NCBI RefSeq assembly: GCF_003609635.1
Contig: NZ_MCIA01000005.1
Span: forward strand, 1 to 49,988
DNA length: 49,988 nucleotides
Direction: 5' to 3'
Source: Lacrimispora algidixylanolytica
Lineage (GTDB): Bacteria > Bacillota > Clostridia > Lachnospirales > Lachnospiraceae
Part shown: positions 9,919 through 18,807 of the stretch, piece after piece
How the letters are laid out: each line of letters starts with the position of its first letter
Numbering within the stretch: the stretch's first letter is position 1
Notes under the pieces: generated by a model
Databases searched by the model: none
Told to the model about the DNA's origin: nothing
Seen by the model: the letters and a program-made list of their open reading frames with translations, nothing else
Program-made: the position numbers and the translations under genes

Positions 9919-10626
9919 TTATGATAACCCCTCCTTCTGCATCTGCTTCATAAATGCAATGGAAAAGTCCTGATATTTCCGCTTACTCACAGGAATGAGT
10001 TCCCCGTTTGTTATGAGCAGATCGGTTTTGCTGATTTGCATTACGAAGTCCATGTTTACGATGAAACTTCTATGACATCGAAAGAAATGGGTAGGGAGAC
10101 ATTTTTCCAGTGTATCTAGCTTTCCATAAAAATCAACGTTACCGGTCTGGGAGTGGACAGTTACCTTTCTGTTCCTAACCTCCAGATAAAGGATGTCAGA
10201 ATAAGAAAATCGCTGAATGCAAGAACCGGATTGAATGGTGAGAAATTGTGTTTTTGCAGAGGTTAGCTGTTCCATCACATGATCTAAAACAGCTTCCAGC
10301 TTTTTTTCTTTCACGGGTTTTATAAGGTAATGAGAGGCATCTACATCAAAGGCATCAAATACATATTGCTTATAGGCGGTTAGAAATATAATTTTAGAAC
10401 GGATCTGATTGTTTCTTAAGATTCGGGCAGTTTCTATACCGGAAAGTCCCCCCATTTTGATGTCTAAAAAAATAATATCCGGGGAAATATCAGCTTTTAA
10501 TAAATCTTCTCCTTTTGAAAACACAAATAGCTGGAAGGATACTTGTCTTGACAAAAAGTATCCTTCCAGTTGTTTTGTAAATTCTTTTATAAATTCGGAT
10601 TGGTCATCGCAAAGTAATAGGTTCAT
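9919..10626 (-). CDS. LytTR-family response regulator
   Basis: The receiver domain (residues 1-120) has the acidic pair in LLLCDDQ, the phospho-acceptor Asp in IIFLDIKMGG, the Thr of FLTAY and the Lys of LIKPVKEKK. Residues 135-235 form a LytTR DNA-binding domain (YLEVRNRKVTVHS, FFRCHRSFIVNMDFV). Start ATG 10626 has AGGAAG 8 bases upstream and is preferred to GTG 10635. It is followed by the GHKL kinase, and its TAA overlaps a possible ATA start of that kinase. It begins 22 bp after asnA on the same strand, so asnA may be co-transcribed with this system. LytTR proteins usually bind paired 9-bp direct repeats; the target was not identified. Confidence 0.9.
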   Translation of the reverse strand: MNLLLCDDQSEFIKEFTKQLEGYFLSRQVSFQLFVFSKGEDLLKADISPDIIFLDIKMGGLSGIETARILRNNQIRSKIIFLTAYKQYVFDAFDVDASHYLIKPVKEKKLEAVLDHVMEQLTSAKTQFLTIQSGSCIQRFSYSDILYLEVRNRKVTVHSQTGNVDFYGKLDTLEKCLPTHFFRCHRSFIVNMDFVMQISKTDLLITNGELIPVSKRKYQDFSIAFMKQMQKEGLS

Positions 10627-10648
10627 GGCAGTCACTTCCTATTGGAAT

Positions 10649-11656
10649 TTACAGAAGAAAGATATTATTCTTTCTGCAGGCTTCCCTCATCTCTTCCGGC
10701 CAAATGCTAGCCTGAACTTCGCCCACATGGGCACGATCAAGAAGAAGCATACAAAGACGTGACTGCCCGATGCCTCCGCCGATGGTACAGGGGAGTTCTC
10801 CATTTAAAAGCATTTTGTGGTATGGAAGGTCTTTTCTGTCTTCGCAATCTGCTTTTTTAAGCTGATCTGCCAGTGAGGTTTCATCCACGCGGATTCCCAT
10901 GCTGGAAATTTCCAGAGCGCAGTCTAAATGATCAAACCAGAATAAGATATCTCCGTTCAACTGCCAGTCATCGTAGTCAGGAGCTCTTCCATCGTGAGGT
11001 TCTCCGCCTTTTAATTTGTCTCCGATTTTCATAAGAAAAACGCAGCCCAATTCTTTTGTGATCAGGTTTTCCCGTTCCTTTGATGATTTATCAGGATAAC
11101 GGTCTTCTAACTCCTGTGATGTGATAAAAGTAATGTCCTCTGGAAGCTGTTTCACAGCCTGAGGATATTTATACCACACTTCATGCTCCATGTGTTTGAT
11201 GATCTTAAAGATGTTTCTTACGGTATCCTTTAAGGTTTCCAGGGTGCGATCTTCTCTTGTGATGACCTTCTCCCAGTCCCACTGATCCACGTAACAGGAG
11301 TGAAGGTTATCAAATTCCTCATCTCTTCGAATAGCATTCATATTCGTATAAAGACCTTCTCCAGGTAAAAAGCCATATTCATGAAGGGCCATACGCTTCC
11401 ATTTGGCAAGAGAGTGAACCACTTCCATGGTTTGGCCTGGAACACCCAAAAGATCAAATTGAACGGGGCGTTCCACTCCGTTTAAGTTATCATTTAGTCC
11501 ACTGTTCTTATTTACAAACAGGGGGGCAGAGATCCTCTCCAAGTTCATTTCTTTACCTAATTCTTTTTGAAAGGTATCCCTTATGTATTTAATGGCTTCC
11601 TGCGTTTCGCGGACAGAAAGTTTGGGGTCATAATGTTCTGGTATAATCAGTTTCAA
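10649..11656 (-). CDS. asnA: Aspartate-ammonia ligase (asparagine synthetase A)
   Basis: Makes asparagine from aspartate and ammonia with ATP. The product is homologous over its whole length to AsnA, a class II aminoacyl-tRNA-synthetase-like enzyme. Recognisable stretches are [40 protein letters not shown], the [11 protein letters not shown] segment, and the C-terminal [14 protein letters not shown] motif 3 with its ATP-binding arginine. At 335 residues the length fits (E. coli 330). The start is taken as TTG 11656, with GGGAGGA six bases upstream; an in-frame TTG at 11671 would precede the ribosome site. A promoter is visible at 11689-11717. The two-component genes follow 22 bp downstream. 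Confidence 0.95.
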   Translation of the reverse strand: MKLIIPEHYDPKLSVRETQEAIKYIRDTFQKELGKEMNLERISAPLFVNKNSGLNDNLNGVERPVQFDLLGVPGQTMEVVHSLAKWKRMALHEYGFLPGEGLYTNMNAIRRDEEFDNLHSCYVDQWDWEKVITREDRTLETLKDTVRNIFKIIKHMEHEVWYKYPQAVKQLPEDITFITSQELEDRYPDKSSKERENLITKELGCVFLMKIGDKLKGGEPHDGRAPDYDDWQLNGDILFWFDHLDCALEISSMGIRVDETSLADQLKKADCEDRKDLPYHKMLLNGELPCTIGGGIGQSRLCMLLLDRAHVGEVQASIWPEEMREACRKNNIFLL

Positions 11657-11688
11657 ATTTGTTCCTCCCAAGTTAAAATGTTTCTATC

Positions 11689-11717
11689 ATGGTATCATTT
11701 TTAGAGGGAACCTGCAA
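11689..11717 (-). promoter_or_regulatory. Probable sigma-A promoter of asnA
   Basis: On the minus strand TTGCAG (11712-11717) and TACCAT (11689-11694) are separated by 17 bp, about 30 bp ahead of the asnA start. Confidence 0.45.
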
Positions 11718-11771
11718 CCATTGTTTTTTAGGGTACAATCGCCGGAGAGCCTTTGTTTATCAGCAAAGAAG

Positions 11772-11800
11772 TTGCACGGTTACATGGCCTGTGATATGAT
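11772..11800 (+). promoter_or_regulatory. Sigma-A promoter of the Sua5/dCMP deaminase operon
   Basis: TTGCAC (11772-11777), 17 bp, TATGAT (11795-11800). It lies about 28 bp before the start of the Sua5 gene. Confidence 0.6.
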
Positions 11801-11828
11801 AAATGGAAGTGAAAAGGAGCAATGCTAT

Positions 11829-12908
11829 ATGATCACAGAACGAATTTATATAGAAGATAAAGAGCATCCAGATGAAGTTTTACTAAAACGTGCCGCTCAG
11901 ATTTTAAAAGACGGTGGTCTGGTTGCATTTCCCACAGAGACCGTGTATGGTCTGGGAGCCAATGCCTTAAAAGAAGAGGCAGCAAAAAAAATCTATGCGG
12001 CAAAGGGGAGACCATCGGATAATCCGCTTATTGCCCACATTGCCGCTACTGAGGATCTGGCGCCACTGGTCCTTCATATACCGGAGGCAGGAAGGAAGCT
12101 GATGGAAGCTTTCTGGCCCGGCCCCCTTACCCTGGTTTTTCAAAAGAGTGATTTGGTTCCATACGGGACTACAGGAGGTCTTGATACGGTGGCAGTGCGT
12201 ATGCCGGATGATTTCGTGGCAAGCACTTTAATACGCCTATCAGGAGTCCCCATTGCAGCCCCCAGTGCCAATACCTCTGGTCGTCCAAGCCCTACCACCG
12301 CGGACCACGTGTGGCAGGATATGAACGGAAAGATTGATATGGTGGTAGATGGAGGCGCCGTTGGAATCGGTGTGGAATCAACTATTATTGATGTTTCTGG
12401 TGAAGAACCCATGATTCTAAGACCCGGAGCTATCACACAGGAGATGGCATCAAAGGTTCTTGGACAAGAGATATGCCTTGATCCTGCCATCATCTCAGGT
12501 CCAATAAGTGAAGATGTAAAGCCAAAGGCACCAGGAATGAAATACAGGCATTATGCTCCAAAAGCCTCCCTCACCTTAGTAGAGGGTGATGCAGAAGATG
12601 TTATTACGACCATTAATCGGCTGGCAAAAGAAAAGCTGGAAGAAGGGTTTCGTGTTGGTATTATTTGCACGGAAGAAAGCAGGGAGTATTACCAGGAAGG
12701 TTTCATAAGAAGCATGGGAGAGCGGGCGAAAGAAGAGACCATTGCCCATAACCTATATGGAGTTCTCAGAGAGTTTGATGATCTGGAAGCGGATTATATT
12801 TATTCCGAGAGCTTTTCCAAAGACCATTTGGGACAGGCTATTATGAACCGGTTGACAAAAGCGGCTGGTTATCACATATTAAAGATTCAAAAGGAGGAGA
12901 CAGTATGA
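11829..12908 (+). CDS. ywlC: L-threonylcarbamoyladenylate synthase (Sua5/YwlC type)
   Basis: Forms threonylcarbamoyl-AMP from threonine, bicarbonate and ATP, the first step of t6A37 tRNA modification. The YrdC-like domain (about residues 15-200) shows GGLVAFPTETVYGLGANA, KIYAAKGRPSDNPLI and PSANTSGRPSPT. A linker and the C-terminal Sua5 domain (about 225-355) follow, with PGMKYRHYAPKASL. The length of 359 aa is like B. subtilis YwlC. The start is ATG 11829, with AAAGGAGC eight bases upstream; a longer frame to 11721 runs through the promoter and is rejected. The stop overlaps the next start by 4 bp (ATGA). Confidence 0.93.
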   Translation: MITERIYIEDKEHPDEVLLKRAAQILKDGGLVAFPTETVYGLGANALKEEAAKKIYAAKGRPSDNPLIAHIAATEDLAPLVLHIPEAGRKLMEAFWPGPLTLVFQKSDLVPYGTTGGLDTVAVRMPDDFVASTLIRLSGVPIAAPSANTSGRPSPTTADHVWQDMNGKIDMVVDGGAVGIGVESTIIDVSGEEPMILRPGAITQEMASKVLGQEICLDPAIISGPISEDVKPKAPGMKYRHYAPKASLTLVEGDAEDVITTINRLAKEKLEEGFRVGIICTEESREYYQEGFIRSMGERAKEETIAHNLYGVLREFDDLEADYIYSESFSKDHLGQAIMNRLTKAAGYHILKIQKEETV

Positions 12909-13399
12909 CCGGAAAGCGGGAAGATTATATCACATGGGACGAATATTTTATGGGAGTTGCCCTCCTTTCAGGAAAGCGCTCCAAAGACCCAAGCACGCAG
13001 GTAGGTGCCTGCATCGTAAGTGAGGACAATAAGATTTTATCCATGGGCTATAACGGGTTTCCCATGGGATGCTCTGACGATGATTTTCCATGGGAAAGAG
13101 AGAATGATGAAAATGATCCCTACAATGCCAAATATTTCTATTCCACTCATAGTGAATTAAATGCTATTCTTAATTACAGAGGTGGAAGCCTGGAGGGATC
13201 CAAGCTTTATGTAACCTTATTTCCTTGTAATGAATGTGCGAAAGCGATTATCCAGTCAGGCATCAAGACAATTGTCTACGGTTCCGATAAATATGCGGAT
13301 ACTCCTGAGGTCAATGCCTCAAAGAGAATGTTAAATGCAGCAGGGGTCCGGTATTATCAGTATCAGCCCACTGGAAGAAAAATAGAGATAGAGGTTTAA
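12905..13399 (+). CDS. Deoxycytidylate deaminase family protein (ComEB-like)
   Basis: A 164-residue zinc-dependent deaminase. The zinc and catalytic site is clear: THSELNAI (His and Glu) and LFPCNECAKAII (two Cys). SKDPSTQVGACIVSEDNKILSMGYNGFP is typical of dCMP deaminases, which turn dCMP into dUMP for thymidylate synthesis. The long insert WERENDENDPYNAKYFYSTHSE is found in this branch. The start overlaps the Sua5 stop by 4 bp, so translation is probably coupled. A related nucleotide deaminase role cannot be excluded. Confidence 0.88.
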   Translation: MTGKREDYITWDEYFMGVALLSGKRSKDPSTQVGACIVSEDNKILSMGYNGFPMGCSDDDFPWERENDENDPYNAKYFYSTHSELNAILNYRGGSLEGSKLYVTLFPCNECAKAIIQSGIKTIVYGSDKYADTPEVNASKRMLNAAGVRYYQYQPTGRKIEIEV

Positions 13400-13400
13400 C

Positions 13401-15182
13401 ATGAAATTTTTACTGGCGGCACTCAATGCCAAATACATCCATTCCAATCCTGGAATCCACAGCTTGAAAGCCTATGCGGAAACTTATGTTGACCGGCCTG
13501 AGCTTAAAGATGGAAGATTTCAGATTGAGATTGGAGAATATACCATCAACAGCCAGCTTGATGATATTTTAAAAGACATTTATTTGAAGAAGCCGGATGT
13601 AGTTGGATTTTCCTGTTATATCTGGAATATGTCTTACGTTTTGGAACTTGTTCGGGACCTTCCAAAGATTCTCCCCCAGGTGGAGATCTGGCTGGGAGGT
13701 CCTGAAGTGTCTTATGATGCTTCTGAAATCATGCGAAGAGAACCCAATGTCTTTGGAATCATGATGGGCGAAGGGGAAGAGACTTTTTCAAAAGTAGTGG
13801 AGAGCTATATTGATAAGGAAACCTCCAATTTCACAGCCATAGATGGGGCCGCGGTAAGGGACAAAGACGGAAATCCTCTGGAACGGCCTTTGAAAATGGG
13901 AGTTGATTTAAGTAAGATCCCATTTCTCTATGATGACTTATCTGGTTTTGATAACAGGATTATTTATTATGAAAGCAGTAGAGGCTGCCCATTTTCCTGT
14001 AGTTATTGTCTTTCCTCGATCGATAAGTCCGTACGGTTTCGTGATACAGAGATGGTAAAACAGGAGCTTGATTTTTTCCTGGCAAGTAAGGTGAATCAAG
14101 TGAAATTCGTGGATAGGACCTTTAACTGTAACCATGCCCATACCATTGGTATCTGGAAACATTTGTTGGCACATGACAATGGGATCACAAATTTTCATTT
14201 TGAAATTTCAGCAGATCTTTTGACGGAGGAAGAGCTTGATTTAATCTCTCACATGAGGCCGGGGCTCATACAGCTTGAGATCGGCGTCCAAAGCACCAAC
14301 TTAGATACCATTAAGGAAATCAGGCGGACCATGGATCTTGTAAGCTTAAAGGAGACCGTAGATAAGATCAACGGATTTGGTAATATCCATCAGCATCTGG
14401 ATTTAATTGCCGGGCTTCCCTATGAAGATTATGGCAGCTTTCGAAGGTCCTTTAATCAGGTTTATGAGATGAAGCCAGAACAGCTTCAACTTGGATTTTT
14501 AAAGGTATTAAAAGGCTCTTACATGCATCAGAAGACAAAAGAATATGAGGTAAAGTATAAGGAACAGGCGCCCTATGAAGTCCTTTCTACCCATTGGCTA
14601 GATTACGGAGAAGTATTAAAATTAAAGAATCTGGAAGAAATGCTTGTGGTATATGGAAACAGCGGGCAGTTTAATACTACCATTGAAGAACTTTTAAAAG
14701 AGTTTCCTTCTCCTTTTGATATGTTTGAGACTCTTGCTGAATACTATGATAAACAGGAGCTGACAGGGATCAGTCACAGCCGTATGGCTCGTTATGAAGT
14801 GCTGGAGCAGTTCATAGGAAGTTTGGTGCCAGAACGATTGCCGAAGTACCGGGATCTTTTGGTGTATGATTTATATTTAAGGGAGAATCTAAAAAGCAGA
14901 CCTTCCTTTGCGTTAGACCAAGAGCCATATAAAGAAAAGGTAAAAGCCTTCTTTGCTGAGGAAGCAAAAGCGTTTTATTATTTAAAAGAAGGATATCAGG
15001 GATATGAGGCCAGACAGTTAATAAAAATGGCGCATGTAGAAGTGTTTGGGGGAGAACGGGCAGTCCTTTTTGATTATAAGCATAGAGATCCCTTAACCCA
15101 TAACGCAGCGGTATATGAAATTGACATTTGGAGGAATGAATGGCAAAAAGAGAAACAAAAACAGAGCGAAAAGAACGGATAG
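13401..15182 (+). CDS. B12-binding radical SAM protein (DUF4080 type)
   Basis: Residues 1-135 resemble a cobalamin-binding Rossmann domain (LLAALNAKYIHSNPGI, VGFSCYIWNMSYVLELV, IWLGGPEVSYD). Residues 180-390 form a radical SAM barrel with the cluster motif CPFSCSYC (CxxxCxxC) at about 197-204, and VKFVDRTFNCN, LIQLEIGVQS and LDLIAGLPYE. The C-terminal 180 residues match the DUF4080 extension common in clostridia. The reaction is unknown; related enzymes methylate or rearrange unactivated carbons. The gene begins 2 bp after the deaminase stop and overlaps nth by 43 bp, so it is translated within the same operon. Confidence 0.88.
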   Translation: MKFLLAALNAKYIHSNPGIHSLKAYAETYVDRPELKDGRFQIEIGEYTINSQLDDILKDIYLKKPDVVGFSCYIWNMSYVLELVRDLPKILPQVEIWLGGPEVSYDASEIMRREPNVFGIMMGEGEETFSKVVESYIDKETSNFTAIDGAAVRDKDGNPLERPLKMGVDLSKIPFLYDDLSGFDNRIIYYESSRGCPFSCSYCLSSIDKSVRFRDTEMVKQELDFFLASKVNQVKFVDRTFNCNHAHTIGIWKHLLAHDNGITNFHFEISADLLTEEELDLISHMRPGLIQLEIGVQSTNLDTIKEIRRTMDLVSLKETVDKINGFGNIHQHLDLIAGLPYEDYGSFRRSFNQVYEMKPEQLQLGFLKVLKGSYMHQKTKEYEVKYKEQAPYEVLSTHWLDYGEVLKLKNLEEMLVVYGNSGQFNTTIEELLKEFPSPFDMFETLAEYYDKQELTGISHSRMARYEVLEQFIGSLVPERLPKYRDLLVYDLYLRENLKSRPSFALDQEPYKEKVKAFFAEEAKAFYYLKEGYQGYEARQLIKMAHVEVFGGERAVLFDYKHRDPLTHNAAVYEIDIWRNEWQKEKQKQSEKNG

Positions 15183-15793
15183 AAAAGGTGCTTCATGCTC
15201 TTGATAGTGAGTATGGAACCGAATATATTTGCTATTTAAACCATGAGACTCCATGGCAGCTTTTAATTGCGGTTATCTTAAGCGCCCAGTGCACGGATGC
15301 CAGAGTGAATCTGGTTACCGTGGATCTGTTTCAAAAATACAAATCCCCAAAGAATTTTGCAGAGGCAGAGTTAAAGGAGCTTGAAAAGGATATTCATTCC
15401 CTTGGTTTTTACCACATGAAGGCTAAGAATATCATTTCCTGTTGTCAAGATCTTATGAATAAATTTGGAGGAAATGTTCCAGATACCATGGAGGAGCTAC
15501 TCTCCCTTGCAGGAGTTGGTAGGAAAACAGCCAATGTAATTTTGGGGAATATTTATGACCAGCCAAGCATTGTTGTGGATACCCACGTCAAACGCATTTC
15601 AATTAAGCTGGGATTTGCAAAATCAGAAGATCCAGAAAAGATCGAGTATGAGCTGATGAAGGTGCTTCCAAAGGAGCACTGGATTCTTTGGAACATACAA
15701 ATTATTACACTGGGCAGATCTATCTGCGTAGCCAGAAAGCCTAAGTGTGGGGAATGTTTTTTAAGGGAGTTATGCCCTAGCGCCCAGGTTTAG
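15140..15793 (+). CDS. nth: Endonuclease III (DNA glycosylase/AP lyase)
   Basis: Base-excision repair enzyme that removes oxidised pyrimidines. The helix-hairpin-helix LLSLAGVGRKTANVIL includes the catalytic Lys, and VVDTHVKRI carries the catalytic Asp. The [4Fe-4S] ligands are present at the C-terminus with the standard spacing C-X6-C-X2-C-X5-C (CVARKPKCGECFLRELC). The length of 217 aa is normal. ATG 15140 has GGAGG upstream and lies inside the end of the radical SAM gene, overlapping it by 43 bp. Confidence 0.96.
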   Translation: MAKRETKTERKERIEKVLHALDSEYGTEYICYLNHETPWQLLIAVILSAQCTDARVNLVTVDLFQKYKSPKNFAEAELKELEKDIHSLGFYHMKAKNIISCCQDLMNKFGGNVPDTMEELLSLAGVGRKTANVILGNIYDQPSIVVDTHVKRISIKLGFAKSEDPEKIEYELMKVLPKEHWILWNIQIITLGRSICVARKPKCGECFLRELCPSAQV

Positions 15794-15819
15794 CGATTCT
15801 AGGAGAGGGGAAGGAACAT

Positions 15820-16527
15820 ATGGTTTCATCTTACATTGCAGTAGATTTAGAGACGACGGGTCTTGATCCCAAGAAGGATAGGATCATTGAAATCGGTGCG
15901 GTTCGCGTGATCGAAGGAGTCATAACGGCACGCTATGAAACCTTTGTAAATCCCTACAGAAAGCTGGAAGAACACGTCAAAGCCCTGACTGGCATCACGG
16001 ACCGGCAGACCCAGTCGGCACCAGGAATTAATACAGTTATCGGGGATTTCCTGGAATTTTCTAAAAAGCTTCCTATTTTGGGACATCATGTGATTTTTGA
16101 TTTTAGTTTTTTAAAACGAGCAGCAGTCAATGAAGGCAAAGGCTTTGAGCGTCAAGGTATTGATACCTTAAAGCTGGCAAGAAGTTTTATGCCCCCAGAA
16201 GAGAAAAAGAATCTAAAGGCAGCCTGTGAATATTTTGGGATTAAGCCAGAGCAAAGTCACCGTGCGCTATCGGATTGTTTGGCCGCTCATCACTTGTATC
16301 AAGAGATAGGAAAGCAATTTGAAAGTCAGGATCCGGAAGCTTTTGACCTGCATGCTTTGATTTATAAGGTAAAAAGGGAGCAACCAGCCTCAAAAAGGCA
16401 AAAAGAACACTTGCAGGATTTATTAAAATATCATAAAATAGTTTTATCTGCGCAAACGGATCATTTATCCAGAAATGAAATATCAAGAATCACGGATAAA
16501 ATCATAGCACAGTACGGAAGAATATAA
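15820..16527 (+). CDS. DnaQ-like 3'-5' exonuclease (DEDDh)
   Basis: Residues 1-170 form a DEDDh exonuclease: VDLETTGLDP (ExoI), HHVIFDFSFLKR (ExoII) and SHRALSDCLAAHHLY (ExoIII) with all acidic residues and the His. It resembles the proofreading domain of PolC but stands alone. The last 65 residues form a small helical module (SKRQKEHLQDLLKYHKI, LSRNEISRITDKII), like a C-terminal domain found in related clostridial exonucleases. AGGAGAGGGGAAGG precedes ATG 15820, 26 bp after nth. A repair or RNA-trimming role is inferred. Confidence 0.88.
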   Translation: MVSSYIAVDLETTGLDPKKDRIIEIGAVRVIEGVITARYETFVNPYRKLEEHVKALTGITDRQTQSAPGINTVIGDFLEFSKKLPILGHHVIFDFSFLKRAAVNEGKGFERQGIDTLKLARSFMPPEEKKNLKAACEYFGIKPEQSHRALSDCLAAHHLYQEIGKQFESQDPEAFDLHALIYKVKREQPASKRQKEHLQDLLKYHKIVLSAQTDHLSRNEISRITDKIIAQYGRI

Positions 16528-16543
16528 GAGAGGTGATAGCATT

Positions 16544-16654
16544 ATGATAAACTTTAACAATAAAAACAATAAGAAATTTATGTCAATCGTTTTAATCGCA
16601 GTCGTAGTATTATTGATTATTTCCATGATACTTCCAATCATGATGAGATTCTAA
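16544..16654 (+). CDS. Small single-span membrane protein (36 aa)
   Basis: ATG 16544 lies 16 bp after the exonuclease stop and has GAGAGGTGAT as ribosome site. The product has a polar Asn/Lys-rich N-terminus (MINFNNKNNKKF), then one hydrophobic helix of about 20 residues (SIVLIAVVVLLIISMILPIM) and ends MRF. This is a positive-inside single-span layout. It has the look of an authentic small protein of the DUF4044-like size class, but no family can be assigned. It lies between the exonuclease and VanW genes on the same strand. Confidence 0.6.
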   Translation: MINFNNKNNKKFMSIVLIAVVVLLIISMILPIMMRF

Positions 16655-16707
16655 GCATTGGGGGTTTCGCCACATCATTCAGACACAGTAGAGCATGAGG
16701 AATGAAT

Positions 16708-18195
16708 ATGAAAAAGAAAACGTTGTCCATAACCATTGCAGCAGTTTTGGTGGCTGTAGGAATTGGACTTCTTTCTCCAGTATATGCAATGGCTGATACA
16801 CTCCCGGATGGAATCTATGTAGGAGAGTATAATTTAGGCGGTATGACGGAAGAAGAAGCCAATAAAAAGATTCAGGATCTGGTTGGCCAGATGGAAAGCC
16901 AAAAGATCACCCTGGTGGTTGACGGGCAGCCAATGGAAACAACAGCAAAAGAACTGGGATTTCACTGGAGCAACCCTGAGGCAGTGAACCAGGCTGCATC
17001 CGCCTGGCAGGGCGGCAATTTGATCAAACGATATCTGAATAAAAAAGATATTGAAAAGAATCATGTAATCATACCTTTGGAAACTGCCCTTGACGATGGA
17101 AGATTGGAAGCCTTCATTAACGAAAAATGTGCTTCTGCTATAGTAGAACCACAGAACGCTTCTATTGTTCGCGCCAACGGTGCTTTTACGGTAACTCCAT
17201 CGGTGACTGGTAAAAATGTGGACATCAAAGCGACCAAAGACGCCTTGAATGCTGCACTGGCAAATGGGCTTTCAAAACCGGTAACTGCAAACGCAACCGT
17301 TTCTGATGTGAATCCAGCCATAACCACTGAAGCCTTATCTACCATAAATGATATTTTGGGAACTTTCTCAACCAGCTTTTCCTCAAGTGGTGCATCCAGA
17401 TCAACGAATCTTAAGGTGGGATCTTCAAAAATCAATACACGAGTCCTCATGCCAGGAGAGACCTTATCTGGTTATGAATGCATGCATCCGTTTACCGTTT
17501 CCAACGGATACGCCACTGCCGCTGCTTATGAAAATGGTCAGGTTGTAGATAGTGTAGGAGGAGGTGTTTGCCAGATTTCCACCACTCTTTACAATGCCGT
17601 ATTAAGAGCAGAGCTTTTAGTGGCACAAAGACAGAATCATTCCATGGTAGTAGGCTATGTAAAACCTTCTCAAGATGCTGCCATTGCAGGAACTTATAAG
17701 GATATAAAGTTTACAAACAATTACAGCACACCGATTTATATTGAAGGATACACGTCTGGAAAGACCATAACCTTTACGATTTACGGCAAAGAGACAAGGC
17801 CCGCAAATCGTACCTTTGATTTCGTTTCCGAGACCTTAAGTGTTACGGATCCTGGAGCGCCAAAAGAAGTGGTGGATCCTGCTATGGCACCTGGAAGCAG
17901 AAAGCAGGTACAGTCTGCTCACACTGGAATTAAGTCAAGACTTTGGAAGGTTGTTTATTTAGATGGCGTAGAGCAAAGTCGGGAGATACTTCATACCGAT
18001 ACTTACAATCCATCGAAGGCCATCATAAAAGTAGGGCCTGCAGCACCAGCCTCTGTGACTCCAGTTCCAGAACAGACACTGCCTCAGGAGACACATCAGA
18101 CCGTGGAACCATCCACTCAGCCGGCAGAAACTGCACCTCCTTCGCAGGAAGTATTTCCAGGAGAAGATGTTGTCCCACAGGGACCAGGAATGTAG
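16708..18195 (+). CDS. Exported VanW-family protein with PG-binding_4-like domain
   Basis: The N-terminal signal segment covers about residues 3-28, with a possible cleavage after VYAMA. Residues 35-110 resemble the PG_binding_4 domain (GGMTEEEANKKIQDLV), with a second copy or linker to about 205. The VanW domain spans about 245-375 and shows PGETLSGYE and SVGGGVCQISTTLYNAV. The tail is Pro/Thr/Gln-rich. Such proteins are wall-associated; their biochemical role is unclear and they need not relate to vancomycin. ATG 16708 is 6 bases after AGGA and is preferred to ATG 16702, which abuts it. The next gene starts 12 bp downstream. Confidence 0.88.
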   Translation: MKKKTLSITIAAVLVAVGIGLLSPVYAMADTLPDGIYVGEYNLGGMTEEEANKKIQDLVGQMESQKITLVVDGQPMETTAKELGFHWSNPEAVNQAASAWQGGNLIKRYLNKKDIEKNHVIIPLETALDDGRLEAFINEKCASAIVEPQNASIVRANGAFTVTPSVTGKNVDIKATKDALNAALANGLSKPVTANATVSDVNPAITTEALSTINDILGTFSTSFSSSGASRSTNLKVGSSKINTRVLMPGETLSGYECMHPFTVSNGYATAAAYENGQVVDSVGGGVCQISTTLYNAVLRAELLVAQRQNHSMVVGYVKPSQDAAIAGTYKDIKFTNNYSTPIYIEGYTSGKTITFTIYGKETRPANRTFDFVSETLSVTDPGAPKEVVDPAMAPGSRKQVQSAHTGIKSRLWKVVYLDGVEQSREILHTDTYNPSKAIIKVGPAAPASVTPVPEQTLPQETHQTVEPSTQPAETAPPSQEVFPGEDVVPQGPGM

Positions 18196-18207
18196 GCGGA
18201 TAGGACT

Positions 18208-18774
18208 ATGAGACGCATTGAACGAGAGAATACAGGAATTATAAGGCCTGGACAGGATTTGGTGGTAGCTGGATATGCTGGTCTTTCTGGCACCATTGAA
18301 ATTGCTAATTACAAAAAAGAAGAACTGAAACAGTGGTTCTCAAACGATTATATTGAGCGGATACTGGAACAGGAAAGCAAGGAACCCACCTATGATTATG
18401 ATGCTCTGAAACAGTGGGGTGCCACAGAGTGGGAGCTTTCTTTAGAAGGTGGAATCTTTAAGACCCTTTGGGACTTGTCTGGAGCCTATATGACAGGCAT
18501 CCGCTTTTATCTTCGGCGGATTCCCGTTAAGCAGGAAACCATTGAACTATGTGAGCGGTACGACTTAAATCCGTACCGCCTTTTTTCTAAAGGTTGTTTG
18601 CTACTAACAGCGGATAACGGAGCCGATCTTTTAGAGGCCATGAAGGAAAACGGAATTCACGGTGCCGTAATCGGGAAGGTGACTAAAGGCATTGGAAGAA
18701 TCATAGATCACGGAGAGGGTGTCGGATATCTTGACCGGCCCACAAAGGATGAGCGATATAAAGTTATGGAATGA
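18208..18774 (+). CDS. Stand-alone AIR-synthase-related C-terminal domain protein
   Basis: A 188-residue protein. Residues 80-180 resemble the C-terminal half of the PurM/HypE/ThiL superfamily (LSLEGGIFKTLWDLSGAYMTGIRFYL, then LFSKGCLLLTADNGADLLEAMKENGIHGAVIGKVTKG, where HypE has a similar layout). The N-terminal ATP-binding AIRS domain is absent. The first 75 residues (GIIRPGQDLVVAGYAGLSGTIEIA) look like a vestige or another fold. The function is not known; it cannot be a complete HypE. It lies 12 bp after the VanW gene and 33 bp before an Lrp-type regulator on the same strand. Confidence 0.65.
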   Translation: MRRIERENTGIIRPGQDLVVAGYAGLSGTIEIANYKKEELKQWFSNDYIERILEQESKEPTYDYDALKQWGATEWELSLEGGIFKTLWDLSGAYMTGIRFYLRRIPVKQETIELCERYDLNPYRLFSKGCLLLTADNGADLLEAMKENGIHGAVIGKVTKGIGRIIDHGEGVGYLDRPTKDERYKVME

Positions 18775-18807
18775 TAATTTGAAGAGATGATCATCGGAGG
18801 TATGGAT

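Noticed and set aside
11721-11828. Longer N-terminus for the Sua5 protein
   Set aside because: The extension covers the -35/-10 promoter and has no similarity to the family; ATG 11829 has a good ribosome site.
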